From: Gemmatimonadota bacterium
Lineage (GTDB): Bacteria; Gemmatimonadota; Gemmatimonadetes; Longimicrobiales; Gaopeijiaceae
Assembly: GCA_028873845.1 (NCBI GenBank)
Contig: JAPPNO010000010.1
Span: 1 to 51,864 of the forward strand
Direction of reading: 5' to 3'
DNA: 51,864 nt
Part shown: positions 42,940 to 51,600 of the stretch, piece by piece
How positions within the stretch are numbered: position 1 is the stretch's first letter
Layout of the letters: every line of letters starts with the position of its first letter
Notes under the pieces: generated by a model
Databases searched by the model: none
Seen by the model: the letters and a program-made list of their open reading frames with translations, nothing else
What the model was told of the DNA's origin: nothing
Translations under genes and position numbers: made by a program

Positions 42940-44217
42940 CTACACGTTGTCCGATTGCGCGCGCGCCGCATGAATGGTTAGCGCCAGCTCGGCATCGTCG
43001 ATGAGCCGGTACTCGGGATCCCGGCCCGACAGCTGAAGGCTATTCTCCAGAATGATACGCACGCCCTCGCCGCGTCTGTCCATCAATGTCTCGCGGTCCG
43101 TTTCCAGCCATGGTATGTCGGCCGGAACGCGGCACTTGGCCAGCAGGCTGGTGACCACATCATTCCTGGACGCCTGGAGGTGCACGAGATTCTCGGCGGT
43201 CATCGAGTTCATGATGGAACCCGGCGAGGAGATCTCCAAGCGATCGTCGAAGAGGCGCAGCCGTATCTTTGAGCCGTGGATAGAGTAGTCACGGTGGGCC
43301 ACGGCGTTGACCATGGCTTCGAAGACCGCAGTCATGTCGAACTGCGGGCGGTCGACTCGCCCTAGTTCCTTGAACCCCAGCACCTTCATGTTTCTGGCAA
43401 CGAACCGGCACGACTGCTCCACCTGATGGTCCAAGGGTCCCGCAATGTCCGATGCGTCCATCTGGTAAGGCGCACCCCACCCCTGCGGCTGCACTCGCTT
43501 GCCGCGGTACGCGACCGCCTGAACAAAGGCGTTGGGAAGCCACTCGCGCGGATCCCTTGACGCCAGCAGGACTCCAGCGACGGTCGGTCTGAGCACTCCG
43601 CTGTCGTCTCTCCGAGCCATGTGAAGCTTGGTCAGCAGGTCGTCTCGGTCATCACCTGTTCGGGAGGTCCGGAACCTCTCCCACAGCCCGGGGAACAACG
43701 CATCCAGACGAGCTTGGTGGACGATCTGTTCGTCAAAGCGAATGATGCGCGTCTGGCTTCGCTGCTGGAACAGCCGCGCCAGGTAATCCTGCGACATCGC
43801 CCGCTTGGAATCACCGACCCTATGCAGGTGTCCTGCCGGGCTCCGGTGCACGAACAGGCTGCGTTCGATCTCCACCTTGACCACGGCCAACTCTTCGCCG
43901 CCTTCCGAAGGCAGGAGGAGCGCGTCGATGACCGGGACCAGCGGGGGTTCTATGGAGTCCGTGCAAACATCGCGAACAAGGGTAACCACCTGCTGTACGC
44001 GATCGTCGGGGATTCCCACAATCTCACGAGACTTGTCGTTGATCCCCAGTACGCACACTCCCCCGCGCCCGTTGGCAAACGCCGCCAGTTCGTCGGCCAG
44101 GTCCCCCCGCTTCGGGCCGCGCACCTTGCCGCCCGCGAAGCGAACCTCCTTGAACTCTAGGAAGGTCGTCTCACCCAGCCGAATCGCTTCCAACAGTTCC
44201 GTGCGACCGTCAAACAC
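42940..44217 (-). CDS. AlbA_2 (Schlafen-type)/HATPase_c_4 protein
   Basis: A 425-residue member of the family with an N-terminal AlbA_2 domain ('ETTFLEFKEVRFAGG', 'LADELAAFANGRGGVCVLGI') and a C-terminal HATPase_c_4-like domain ('VFEAMVNAVAHRDYSIHGSK', 'LRLFDDRLEISSPGSI', 'RRGEGVRIILE'). The AlbA_2 fold is shared with Schlafen nucleases and binds nucleic acid; HATPase-type pockets bind ATP. Members serve as putative transcriptional regulators and occur in defence loci. The GTG at 44217 overlaps the stop of the preceding ATPase gene by 8 bp, so the two are translationally coupled. It is the last gene of the vapBC-initiated operon. I cannot say whether it regulates the operon or acts as effector. 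Confidence 0.87.
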   Translation of the reverse strand: MFDGRTELLEAIRLGETTFLEFKEVRFAGGKVRGPKRGDLADELAAFANGRGGVCVLGINDKSREIVGIPDDRVQQVVTLVRDVCTDSIEPPLVPVIDALLLPSEGGEELAVVKVEIERSLFVHRSPAGHLHRVGDSKRAMSQDYLARLFQQRSQTRIIRFDEQIVHQARLDALFPGLWERFRTSRTGDDRDDLLTKLHMARRDDSGVLRPTVAGVLLASRDPREWLPNAFVQAVAYRGKRVQPQGWGAPYQMDASDIAGPLDHQVEQSCRFVARNMKVLGFKELGRVDRPQFDMTAVFEAMVNAVAHRDYSIHGSKIRLRLFDDRLEISSPGSIMNSMTAENLVHLQASRNDVVTSLLAKCRVPADIPWLETDRETLMDRRGEGVRIILENSLQLSGRDPEYRLIDDAELALTIHAARAQSDNV

Positions 44218-47068
44218 CGGAAACCTCCCGCCCCAGCCTTCGGTACCGGCGCCTGAAGGCTTCCCGGCCTCCTTCCATCACGCGGCAGACCTCCTCACGC
44301 ATGGCGTTCCGCAGCAGCGAGCCGGACTGGTGCACGACGCACTGCCCTGCCTTGAAGTCAAGTGCGTGCAACATCTCGGCGTCCCCGTTTACGACGATGT
44401 TCGGATTGTGGGTCGCAACGATCAGTTGGCACCGCATCTTCTTTTGCCTAATCTGCTGCACGACCAGATCGTAGATCAGATGGTTGTCCAGATCGTCCTC
44501 CGGCTGGTCCAGCACTAGCGGTTCCTCGCCGTGAGCGAGCAGAAAAGCCAGCATCGCCGATGCGCGCTGGCCGGCGGACGCCTGCCCGATCGGGCGAAAG
44601 TCCGTTCCCTTGCCCGACTGACTGTACTCCACGGTCAACCCGTCCTCGGGGAACCAGGTCATTAGCCGGTCGAGAAACCCCGAATCCTCCGCGTTCCTCC
44701 GCATGATGTGCTTGTTGAAGAAGCCGCCGAATCTGCCCTGCCCGTCACTGGCGGCGGTCAGGTCCTGTCTGAGGGTGTCCAGCCGGCCCTCAACTGTAAG
44801 TCGCTGGTCTTCCAGATTGCGTGGTCTTCCCGCGAGGAGCTCGGCAACGATGCCTTTCACCGCCCGCCCGTCCTCCATCCTGAGGATGTCGTCGGCAAAC
44901 CGGTCGTCCTCGACCCCCAGTGCTTTCCGCCAGGACCGCTCAACGAAGATCGGATCCACGCCGTACGGACACACCTCGATCTTCACGAATTCGTTTGTCC
45001 CCAATGCCGATGCCAGGAATTTCACGCGGCAATCGGTCACCGAACGGCGAGCACTCAAGAGTTGGGTGAATTGCTCATGCGCCGCGGCATGCAGCCGATC
45101 GCGCTCCTCCCTCTTCGACTCCAGACGACGCTGCTCGGCGCGCAAGGCCGTACGCTCCTGAACCAAGCGGCCATATTGGCTCGGATCCTCGACTCCCTCC
45201 TGAACGTTGTCGACGAAAGAGCTGTACTCGGATTGGGCATTGTCCGTTGCGCCGCGCCAGCCGCTCTTCTCCAGCACGGTGCGCTGGCGCGAGACCGCCC
45301 GCCGCAACCGACCGGCTTCGTTCTCGAGCTTCGCGGATGCTGAACGCACAGCCTGGTCCAAGGCCCTCACCACTTCCAGCGCCTCTCGATCTTCCGGCGC
45401 GGCCTCGTCAAAGAGCCCGGGCCGCAGATCATCCAGAAGGAGCTCCGACTCGGTTCGCTCAATCCGCTGCGCGGCCTCCTCAGCTGTCTCGAAGTGCCGT
45501 TCGAGCTCGGCCCGTTGGCGCTTTCGCTGCCTGTACTCCCTCAAGATCCGGGCATGCCCGGCCTTCTCGTAGTCCTTGAGTCTCCTTTCGACATCCTCGA
45601 GGCTCACCACAAGCCTGTCGGCCTCGGTTGACATCTCTGATTCAAGTGCCCGAATTCGCGCTCTAGTTGCCAGGAATGCGTCACGCGCCTGTCGCACCTC
45701 GTCCCGTCGCTCCGCCGCACCCGAACCCTTGTCGATCTCCTGCAGCAAGGCCCTCTGGTCTCTGCCGGCCATTTCCGCGATCTGTCCCTGGCTGAAGACC
45801 CGTGCCGGAAACCGTGTGCGAGCCACCAATTGAGATGCGGACTTGATCCACCCACCACCCTGATCGTCCTCCACCGTTGGCTCACCGCTGTTCTGCCGCC
45901 AAGTCAACCGGTGTCGCACGCCCTTGCGCCTCACGACGACGCCTATTTCCGTGTTTTTCGTGAGTCCGCCGTCGTCGGAACGGTCCCGGGGAGTTCGGTT
46001 GAACCGCTCGAACACCGCAAGTGTATCGCTTCCCTCCCCGAGCCGACTCAGATCGTCTTCCAGGCGCAGGGCCAGCCGCAGCGAGTGAATCACCGTGGAC
46101 TTTCCCGTACCTCTCCCCCCCACCAGCGCGTTCATCCACGGACTGAATCGCAACATCGCGCCGCTTCCCCGTCCCATGTATCGGGCGTCGCGTACTTCGA
46201 TGGACTCCAGGAAGAACTGCGGCGTCGAGTTGGCAGCACCGCTTCCTTCCTCGTCGCTCCGAATGATCGAAGACGCATCTCCATCCAGCAGGGCCAGCCG
46301 CAATCCCTCCAACGATGGCTCGGCCATCTTGACCCACGTGTAGGATGAACCAGGCGCGCCGCCGCCGGGGACACCGTGATCGTCCGACCCGATGACCTCC
46401 GCCCACCCGAGCTTGCGCTGACTGTAGATGTCCGGCTTCGGCACACTGCGATCGACGATCTCCATGGCCAGAATCCCGTCGCAACCGAGAATCCGGGCCG
46501 TCGTGTTCGAATCGAGTGCCGTACCGCGTCCCGTTCCATCGTCCCCTGTCTCAAGCCGAAACAGTCCCTTGTCGCGATCCGCATGCGCGGGAATCGGAAT
46601 GCCACCGTGCTCCAGTACGGTCTTCACGACCTCGAATCCCGACTTCCCGGTAACGTCGTCGCTGTCGCCCCTGGTTCCACGATAGTCCACCGCGCCCAGG
46701 AGAGAGTCGACTACAGCCGAGTTTGTCCCTGGAGCGAAGATCGCCAGGAGATGAAAGCCGCCGTTGACCGACAGTTCCACGCCCGGGAAAAGGTACAGCG
46801 GCCGGAATCCCTCGCGCGGATCCGTCTCCATTTCCGCAAGCGCCGACTTCAACTTATCGATCCAATCGCCGGAGTTGTGGTCCGTGACGGCCACGCAGTC
46901 GATCTCCGCTCGCATGAACCGAAGGAGCCATTCCGATGGCGTGATGGTTTCTTCCTGCGACCCTGCCCCATAGTCCACCGATGCCGGCGTATGCGTATGA
47001 AAGTCAAACTTCCACCAGCGTGCACCCGGGTAGGGCCATCGGGGGTGTTGGTGGGAGGAATCAGTCAT
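44210..47068 (-). CDS. TrlF/Ppl-like protein: PHP phosphoesterase domain fused to SMC-like ATPase
   Basis: A 952-residue protein. PHP metal motifs: HTH at 24-26 ('FDFHTHTPAS'), 'VTDHN' (61-65), 'AHADR' (161-165) and 'GSDDHG' (227-232). The ATPase has Walker A GGRGTGKST (317-325), a long coiled-coil (about 450-700), ABC/SMC signature 'ASAGQRASAML' (830), Walker B 'PLVLDQPEDD' (850-859) and H-loop 'ATHN' (885). All key residues are present, so it should bind ATP and metals and may hydrolyse phosphoester bonds. The same fusion is known as TrlF-family and as the single-gene Ppl antiphage system. The ATG at 47068 has GGGGG eight bases upstream and beats the GTG at 47077. It starts 12 bp after vapC and overlaps the AlbA gene. 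Confidence 0.9.
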   Translation of the reverse strand: MTDSSHQHPRWPYPGARWWKFDFHTHTPASVDYGAGSQEETITPSEWLLRFMRAEIDCVAVTDHNSGDWIDKLKSALAEMETDPREGFRPLYLFPGVELSVNGGFHLLAIFAPGTNSAVVDSLLGAVDYRGTRGDSDDVTGKSGFEVVKTVLEHGGIPIPAHADRDKGLFRLETGDDGTGRGTALDSNTTARILGCDGILAMEIVDRSVPKPDIYSQRKLGWAEVIGSDDHGVPGGGAPGSSYTWVKMAEPSLEGLRLALLDGDASSIIRSDEEGSGAANSTPQFFLESIEVRDARYMGRGSGAMLRFSPWMNALVGGRGTGKSTVIHSLRLALRLEDDLSRLGEGSDTLAVFERFNRTPRDRSDDGGLTKNTEIGVVVRRKGVRHRLTWRQNSGEPTVEDDQGGGWIKSASQLVARTRFPARVFSQGQIAEMAGRDQRALLQEIDKGSGAAERRDEVRQARDAFLATRARIRALESEMSTEADRLVVSLEDVERRLKDYEKAGHARILREYRQRKRQRAELERHFETAEEAAQRIERTESELLLDDLRPGLFDEAAPEDREALEVVRALDQAVRSASAKLENEAGRLRRAVSRQRTVLEKSGWRGATDNAQSEYSSFVDNVQEGVEDPSQYGRLVQERTALRAEQRRLESKREERDRLHAAAHEQFTQLLSARRSVTDCRVKFLASALGTNEFVKIEVCPYGVDPIFVERSWRKALGVEDDRFADDILRMEDGRAVKGIVAELLAGRPRNLEDQRLTVEGRLDTLRQDLTAASDGQGRFGGFFNKHIMRRNAEDSGFLDRLMTWFPEDGLTVEYSQSGKGTDFRPIGQASAGQRASAMLAFLLAHGEEPLVLDQPEDDLDNHLIYDLVVQQIRQKKMRCQLIVATHNPNIVVNGDAEMLHALDFKAGQCVVHQSGSLLRNAMREEVCRVMEGGREAFRRRYRRLGREVSGV

Positions 47069-47080
47069 CTTCCACACCCC

Positions 47081-47515
47081 CTACCTCAGCGGATCCACAA
47101 CGTGGAGAAACGGAAACCGGTGAAACCCGGTATCGCGCGTACAGATCCTGCTCACCCCGTGTTCCCGCATCACAACTGCCGTGTGCAGATCGTACATCTG
47201 GTTCCCGCGCACGTCCGGCAACTCCGCCATCGTCTGCTCCAGCACTGCCGAATGGCGGCGTGTCGGAAGGAGGAGCGCCATCCCCGGCGATCCGACCAGC
47301 GCCGCGACGAACCCGCGCGCCTCCGCCGGTGTCCACGGCGATTGGAAGACCCGACGATGCGTGCTGGCCCGAAGGAACTCATAGCAGATGTTCCAGGTCA
47401 GGAAGGCCGGAGAAGCACTCCGCCGGGCATCCTCGATCCGGCTGCGGCAGGGCTCGTGATGCTCCGAGTCCTCGTCGGCAGCGTAGAGGAGCACGTTCGT
47501 GTCGAATACCACCAC
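47081..47515 (-). CDS. vapC: VapC-family PIN-domain toxin ribonuclease
   Basis: A 144-residue PIN domain. Acidic residues in conserved places: 'VVFDTNVLLYA' (Asp near residue 5), 'CYEFLRAS' (Glu), 'QMYDLHTAVVMREHG' (Asp) and 'CTRDTGFHRF' (Asp). PIN toxins cleave RNA, often tRNA or rRNA, with divalent metal. The GTG at 47515 begins one base after the vapB stop, so the two are coupled. The downstream ATPase gene starts only 12 bp after its stop and uses a ribosome-binding site near the vapC end, which indicates one transcript for all four genes. VapC is active only when VapB is lost (family knowledge). Confidence 0.9.
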   Translation of the reverse strand: MVVFDTNVLLYAADEDSEHHEPCRSRIEDARRSASPAFLTWNICYEFLRASTHRRVFQSPWTPAEARGFVAALVGSPGMALLLPTRRHSAVLEQTMAELPDVRGNQMYDLHTAVVMREHGVSRICTRDTGFHRFPFLHVVDPLR

Positions 47516-47516
47516 G

Positions 47517-47756
47517 TCACTGGCCCTCCATCACCCCGTACAGCTCTTCGCGGTTCGCGATGTCGACCCGCTGGCCCCCGCCTTGCCAGGACGGTAGAGG
47601 CGGCAGGGGCTTCGCGTCCTCTTTCCCATCACCAGTGTCGGCAAGCACCAGCCGCAACCCCGCCTCGACCAGCGAAGACATTGTAGTCCGGCGCCGGGCG
47701 GCCTCCTCGCGCAGGCGCCGCATGACGGTGTCGTCAATGTTGAGCGTCGTCTTCAT
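47517..47756 (-). CDS. vapB: VapB-like ribbon-helix-helix antitoxin
   Basis: A 79-residue protein. The N terminus 'MKTTLNIDDTVMRRLREEAA' is a ribbon-helix-helix DNA-binding motif (beta strand plus helix), followed by 'SSLVEAGLRLVLADTG'. The C terminus is Pro-rich and short ('WQGGGQRVDIANREELYGVM'), the part that usually wraps the PIN toxin. The ATG at 47756 abuts the 33-bp operator and has no ribosome-binding site; the promoter geometry suggests a leaderless start. Longer in-frame starts (to 47867) would run through the operator and are rejected. It should neutralise VapC and repress the operon. Confidence 0.88.
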   Translation of the reverse strand: MKTTLNIDDTVMRRLREEAARRRTTMSSLVEAGLRLVLADTGDGKEDAKPLPPLPSWQGGGQRVDIANREELYGVMEGQ

Positions 47757-47792
47757 ACAGATGACCATATGAAACGTATGGTGATATGGCAA
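47757..47792 (-). promoter_or_regulatory. vapBC operon promoter and palindromic operator, leaderless start
   Basis: On the minus strand: -35 TTGCCA (47792-47787), 17-bp spacer, -10 TATGGT (47769-47764), then 7 nt to the vapB ATG (47756). This predicts transcription starting at or one base before the ATG. The operator overlaps it: CCATA (47765-47769) and TATGG (47777-47781) with a 7-bp spacer, extended outward with 10 of 13 arm positions matched. A ribbon-helix-helix VapB is expected to bind here. The rest of the gap up to 47981 shows no other feature. Confidence 0.6.
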
Positions 47793-47981
47793 CCTCAGCT
47801 GTCGCCATCCCGGAAGCACTGGCCGCCCCCCATCTTCGTTCGTACCGTGAATCCGGTCAATCGCCATCCCCTCCCCAGATCGCCAGTCCGACCGAATCCA
47901 CTCGACCGACCAGCTCCAAGCTGTGCGGCCGGCCCGCGCCTCACCGCTCTCCGAGCTCGGGCTCTATCCACGAACCAGCCC

Positions 47982-48425
47982 ATGTCCCCAAACACGGAAT
48001 CCCTCCGCCTCACCCGCATCATCCCGGCCAGTCCCGAGAGGATTTTCGACGCCTGGACCACCGCAGAGCTTCTGGGACGCTGGACGTGTCCCGACCCCGG
48101 CGCGAGGGTGGCAATCGACATCGATCCGCGGAAGGGCGGGCACTACTCGATTCGCATGGATGCCCAAGGTGGACCCTTCACCGCCCACGGCACCTACCGG
48201 GTGATCGACCGGCCGCGCCGGCTCGTTCAAACCTGGGCCTGGGCGGAAGATACCCACCCGATGAAGGAGGAAACGGTGGTAACGGTGGAGTTCGTGCCGG
48301 CCGAGGAGGGCTCCGAGATCCGCCTGACCCACGAAGGCTTCCCCACGCCCGCCGACAGGGACGGTCACGAGGAAGGGTGGAAGATCTGTCTGGGCAGGCT
48401 CGCGGAGCTGTTCGGGGCGCAATAG
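47982..48425 (+). CDS. SRPBCC/AHSA1-like domain protein
   Basis: A 147-residue protein of the AHSA1/START-like SRPBCC superfamily. It opens with 'LRLTRIIPASPERIFDAWTT', then 'LLGRWTCPDPGARVAIDIDP', 'GGHYSIRMDAQGGPFTAHGT', 'RLVQTWAWAEDTHP', 'VTVEFVPAEEGSEIRLTHEG' and ends at 'GWKICLGRLAELFG'. The fold makes a hydrophobic cavity, and many members are annotated as activator of Hsp90 ATPase-like without proof. The ATG at 47982 is favoured because the conserved domain begins about 10 residues later. The frame is open upstream to 47769, but that part overlaps the vapBC promoter region. It reads divergently from vapB. The function is unknown. Confidence 0.85.
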   Translation: MSPNTESLRLTRIIPASPERIFDAWTTAELLGRWTCPDPGARVAIDIDPRKGGHYSIRMDAQGGPFTAHGTYRVIDRPRRLVQTWAWAEDTHPMKEETVVTVEFVPAEEGSEIRLTHEGFPTPADRDGHEEGWKICLGRLAELFGAQ

Positions 48426-48559
48426 ACGCGTCGCGGAACCGTCGCCGCGGCGGCCCTTGGGAATCGTCCATCCGGGGCTGAAAACCGGATCGCTTCATTC
48501 GCCACATTGTCGCCATGTAAATCGCCCATTTTGCCACGTACCACTCACAAAGCAGGCTG

Positions 48560-48580
48560 TATAATAGGACCACTGTGAAT
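48560..48580 (+). promoter_or_regulatory. Putative -10 (TATAAT) plus shared 18-bp motif upstream of the second Ig-repeat gene
   Basis: TATAAT at 48560-48565 is the best -10-like hexamer in the gap 48426-48692; no clear -35 lies at 17 bp. AATAGGACCACTGTGAAT (48563-48580) matches 18846-18863 at 16 of 18 positions. The surrounding ~80 bp are AT-rich for this genome. The rest of the gap shows no gene. Confidence 0.35.
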
Positions 48581-48692
48581 CGATGGAGCACCTCGCCTCA
48601 CCGGAGCACCTGAGTCACCTGACTCCAAGCCAGCCTCCCATCGGTCGACACGCCGGGCCAGGGGTCCTGCCGACATGGACGGAGGGCAGAGC

Positions 48693-51600
48693 ATGAGCAC
48701 CAACCCATTTCACAGCGGCCATGAACCCGCACGGGGATTCCGACACGAACGGTCGGTCTCCGGCTCGGTCTCCTCATCGCTTTGGCCGGGGTCCTGACTT
48801 GTGACGGGACCGCCGGCCCGGAAAACCAGGCGCCGCAAGCGGCGGGGAGGATTCCCGACCAGGTCGTCCAGGTAGACAGTACGGCGGTGCTGGATTTGCG
48901 TGCCGATTTTTCCGATCCCGAGGGTGACACGCTGACCTACGCGGCGAGCTCGGGCGCTCCGGCGACAGCCACGGTGACGGTGTCGGGGAGCGCGCTCAGC
49001 GTCACGGGTCTGGCTGCGGGAGAGGCGATGGTGACCGTCACGGCGCGCGACCCTGACGGCCTCGCAGCCACCCAGAGCTTCGCGGTGAACGTTACGAACC
49101 AGGCACCCGTGATCGCGGACACGATCCCGGACGGGGAAGTGTTCGTCGACAGCTTGCTGGTGTTCGATGCCGCAGTGTACTTCGCGGACCCGGACGGCGA
49201 CACGCTGACGTACACGGCGGTCTCGTCGGACACGACGCGGGCGACGGCGGCGGTGTCCGGGAGTATGGTGACGGTGACGGGGATGGCGGTGGGGAGCACG
49301 ACGGTTACGGTCACGGCACGGGATCCGGGTGGGCTGGACGTGGCGCAGAGTTTCTCGGTGACGGTACCGAACCAGGCCCCCGTGGCCGTGGGGACAATCA
49401 ACGACCGGGCGGTCGAGGCGGGCAGGTCGTTCGAGGTGGATATGGAGGACCACTTCTCTGATCCCGATGGCGATGCGCTCGACCACGCCGCCACTTCGTC
49501 AGACCCGACCCGGGCGACGGCGGAGGTGTCGGGGAGTGTGGTCACCGTGACCGGTGTGGCCGGCGGCAGCGCCACGATCCTGGTCACAGCCCTCGATTCG
49601 GCCGGTCTGTCGGCCGAACACCGATTCGGTGTGACGGTTCCCAACCAGGCCCCCCAAAGCCTCGCAGCGATCGAGGACCAGGCGGTAGCCAAGGACGCAT
49701 CGACGACCCTCTATCTCTCGCCATACTTCAGCGATCCGGACGGCGACGACCTTACGTACAGTGCCGGGTCGTCGGACCAGTCGATAGCCACCGTAAGCGT
49801 GTCGGGCGCCACACTCACCCTCACGGGCATACGGCCGGGAACCGTCACCGTGACAGCGACAGTCAGCGATCCTGCGGAACTCTCGGTCACCGGGAGTTTC
49901 GAGTTGCAGGTGGTTGAGGGGAACCTTCCCCCGCGCGCTGTGGGCAAAATTGGAGATCCCTCCCTGGAGACCGGAGATACGCTCTCGATCGATGTGTCTT
50001 CGTCCTTCACGGACCCCGAAGGGGAGAGCCTGAGTTTCACGGCGAGTTCGTCGAGGCAGGCGACTGCCACGGTTGCATTGTCAGGCTCGACGCTCGCGGT
50101 GACGGCTGTGGCCGAAGGCACGGCCACCATCAGGGTCACCGCTCGCGATCCCTCCAACCTTTCGGCCGTGCAACGATTCGACGTGACCGTGGGGGAGGCG
50201 ATGACGGTGTCCGACCTTGTCGTCACGGCAGCGTCGGCGAACCCGGACATCCTGGGTCCCGGAGAGTCATTTTCGCTGAAGGCCAGGGTTCACAACCGGG
50301 GACCGGGAGGTGCTTCCTCGGTGACCACGCTGCGCTACTACCGTTCCACAGACGAGAACATCAGCACAGGCGACATAGAGGTCGGTACGGACGGCGTGCC
50401 AGTGCTGGGTCCGTCGGGAAACAGCGCGCAATCGCTCGACCTTACGGCTTCCTCCAGCGTTGGCACGTACTACTATGGTGCCTGTGTAGATCCCGTAGGC
50501 AATGAATCCGAGTCGAACAACAACTGTTCCGGCTCGGTGACGGTGCAAGTCACGACCTCCAACCGTGCACCGCGTGCCGTGGGTACAATCTCCGGCAAGA
50601 GACTGGACCCGGGTGACACGGTCGCGATTGATGTGGACCCGCACTTCAGCGACCCGGACGGGGACAGCCTGACCTACACGGCCGTGTCCTCGAACCCGGC
50701 CGCGGCCTCGGTTGCACTGTCGGGAAGCTCGGTCACGGCAACGGCCGTAGCCGTGGGCACCGCCACCATCACGGTGACCGCCACCGATCCCGACGGTCTC
50801 ACGGCCAACCAGCGCTTCGCGGTCACCGTGCAGGCGCCGGGACAGTCCGATCTGGTCGTCCAGCCGCCCGGGGCGAACCCCAACTCACTGGGACCCGGCG
50901 AGATCTTGAGGTTGAGCGTGGTCGTGCAGAACCAGGGGACGGGCGATGCCTCGTCGGGCACGACTCTGCGCTACTACTCCTCCCTCGACGCGACCATCAG
51001 TGCCGCCGACAACCAGGTCGGCACGGACAACGTACCGGAGTTGGGCGCCTCGGAGACCAGCGCCCAGTCGATCGTCCTAGCGGCTCCGTCTACCGACGGT
51101 ATCTACTATTACGGTGCCTGTGCCGATACTGCCGGCAATGAATCCTCCACGGACAACAACTGCTCGAACGCGGTCGAGGTCGAGGTGGTGGTGCCCAACC
51201 AGTCCCCCAGAGCGGTAGGGACGATTTCGAACCGGTCGGTGGGCGTCGGCAATAGCGTGTCGGTTGAAGTCGAGTCGTACTTTACCGACCCCGACAATGA
51301 CGACCTGACCTATACAGCCACTTCAGACAGCACCACCCTCGTCACGGTCACGGTCAGCGGAAGCAGCGTCGAGCTGACGGGCGTAGCTGCGGGCCAAACG
51401 ACCGTTACCGTAAGGGCCACCGACCCCGGCAATCTCTCGGCTACCCAGAACTTCACCGTCACTGTCGCAGAGGGCAACCTTCCACCGAGGGTCGACGTAC
51501 CGATCGCCGATTTCGACGCCGTTCCGGACGGGGTAGTCTACATATTCACCCTCACGGAGTACTTCTCCGATCCCGACGGCGACGACCTCACCTGGGCCGT

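Noticed and set aside
42859-42981. 40-codon open frame beginning inside the orphan palindrome
   Set aside because: No ribosome-binding site and no recognisable family. It overlaps the 3' end of the AlbA gene, so it is too weak to annotate as a gene.
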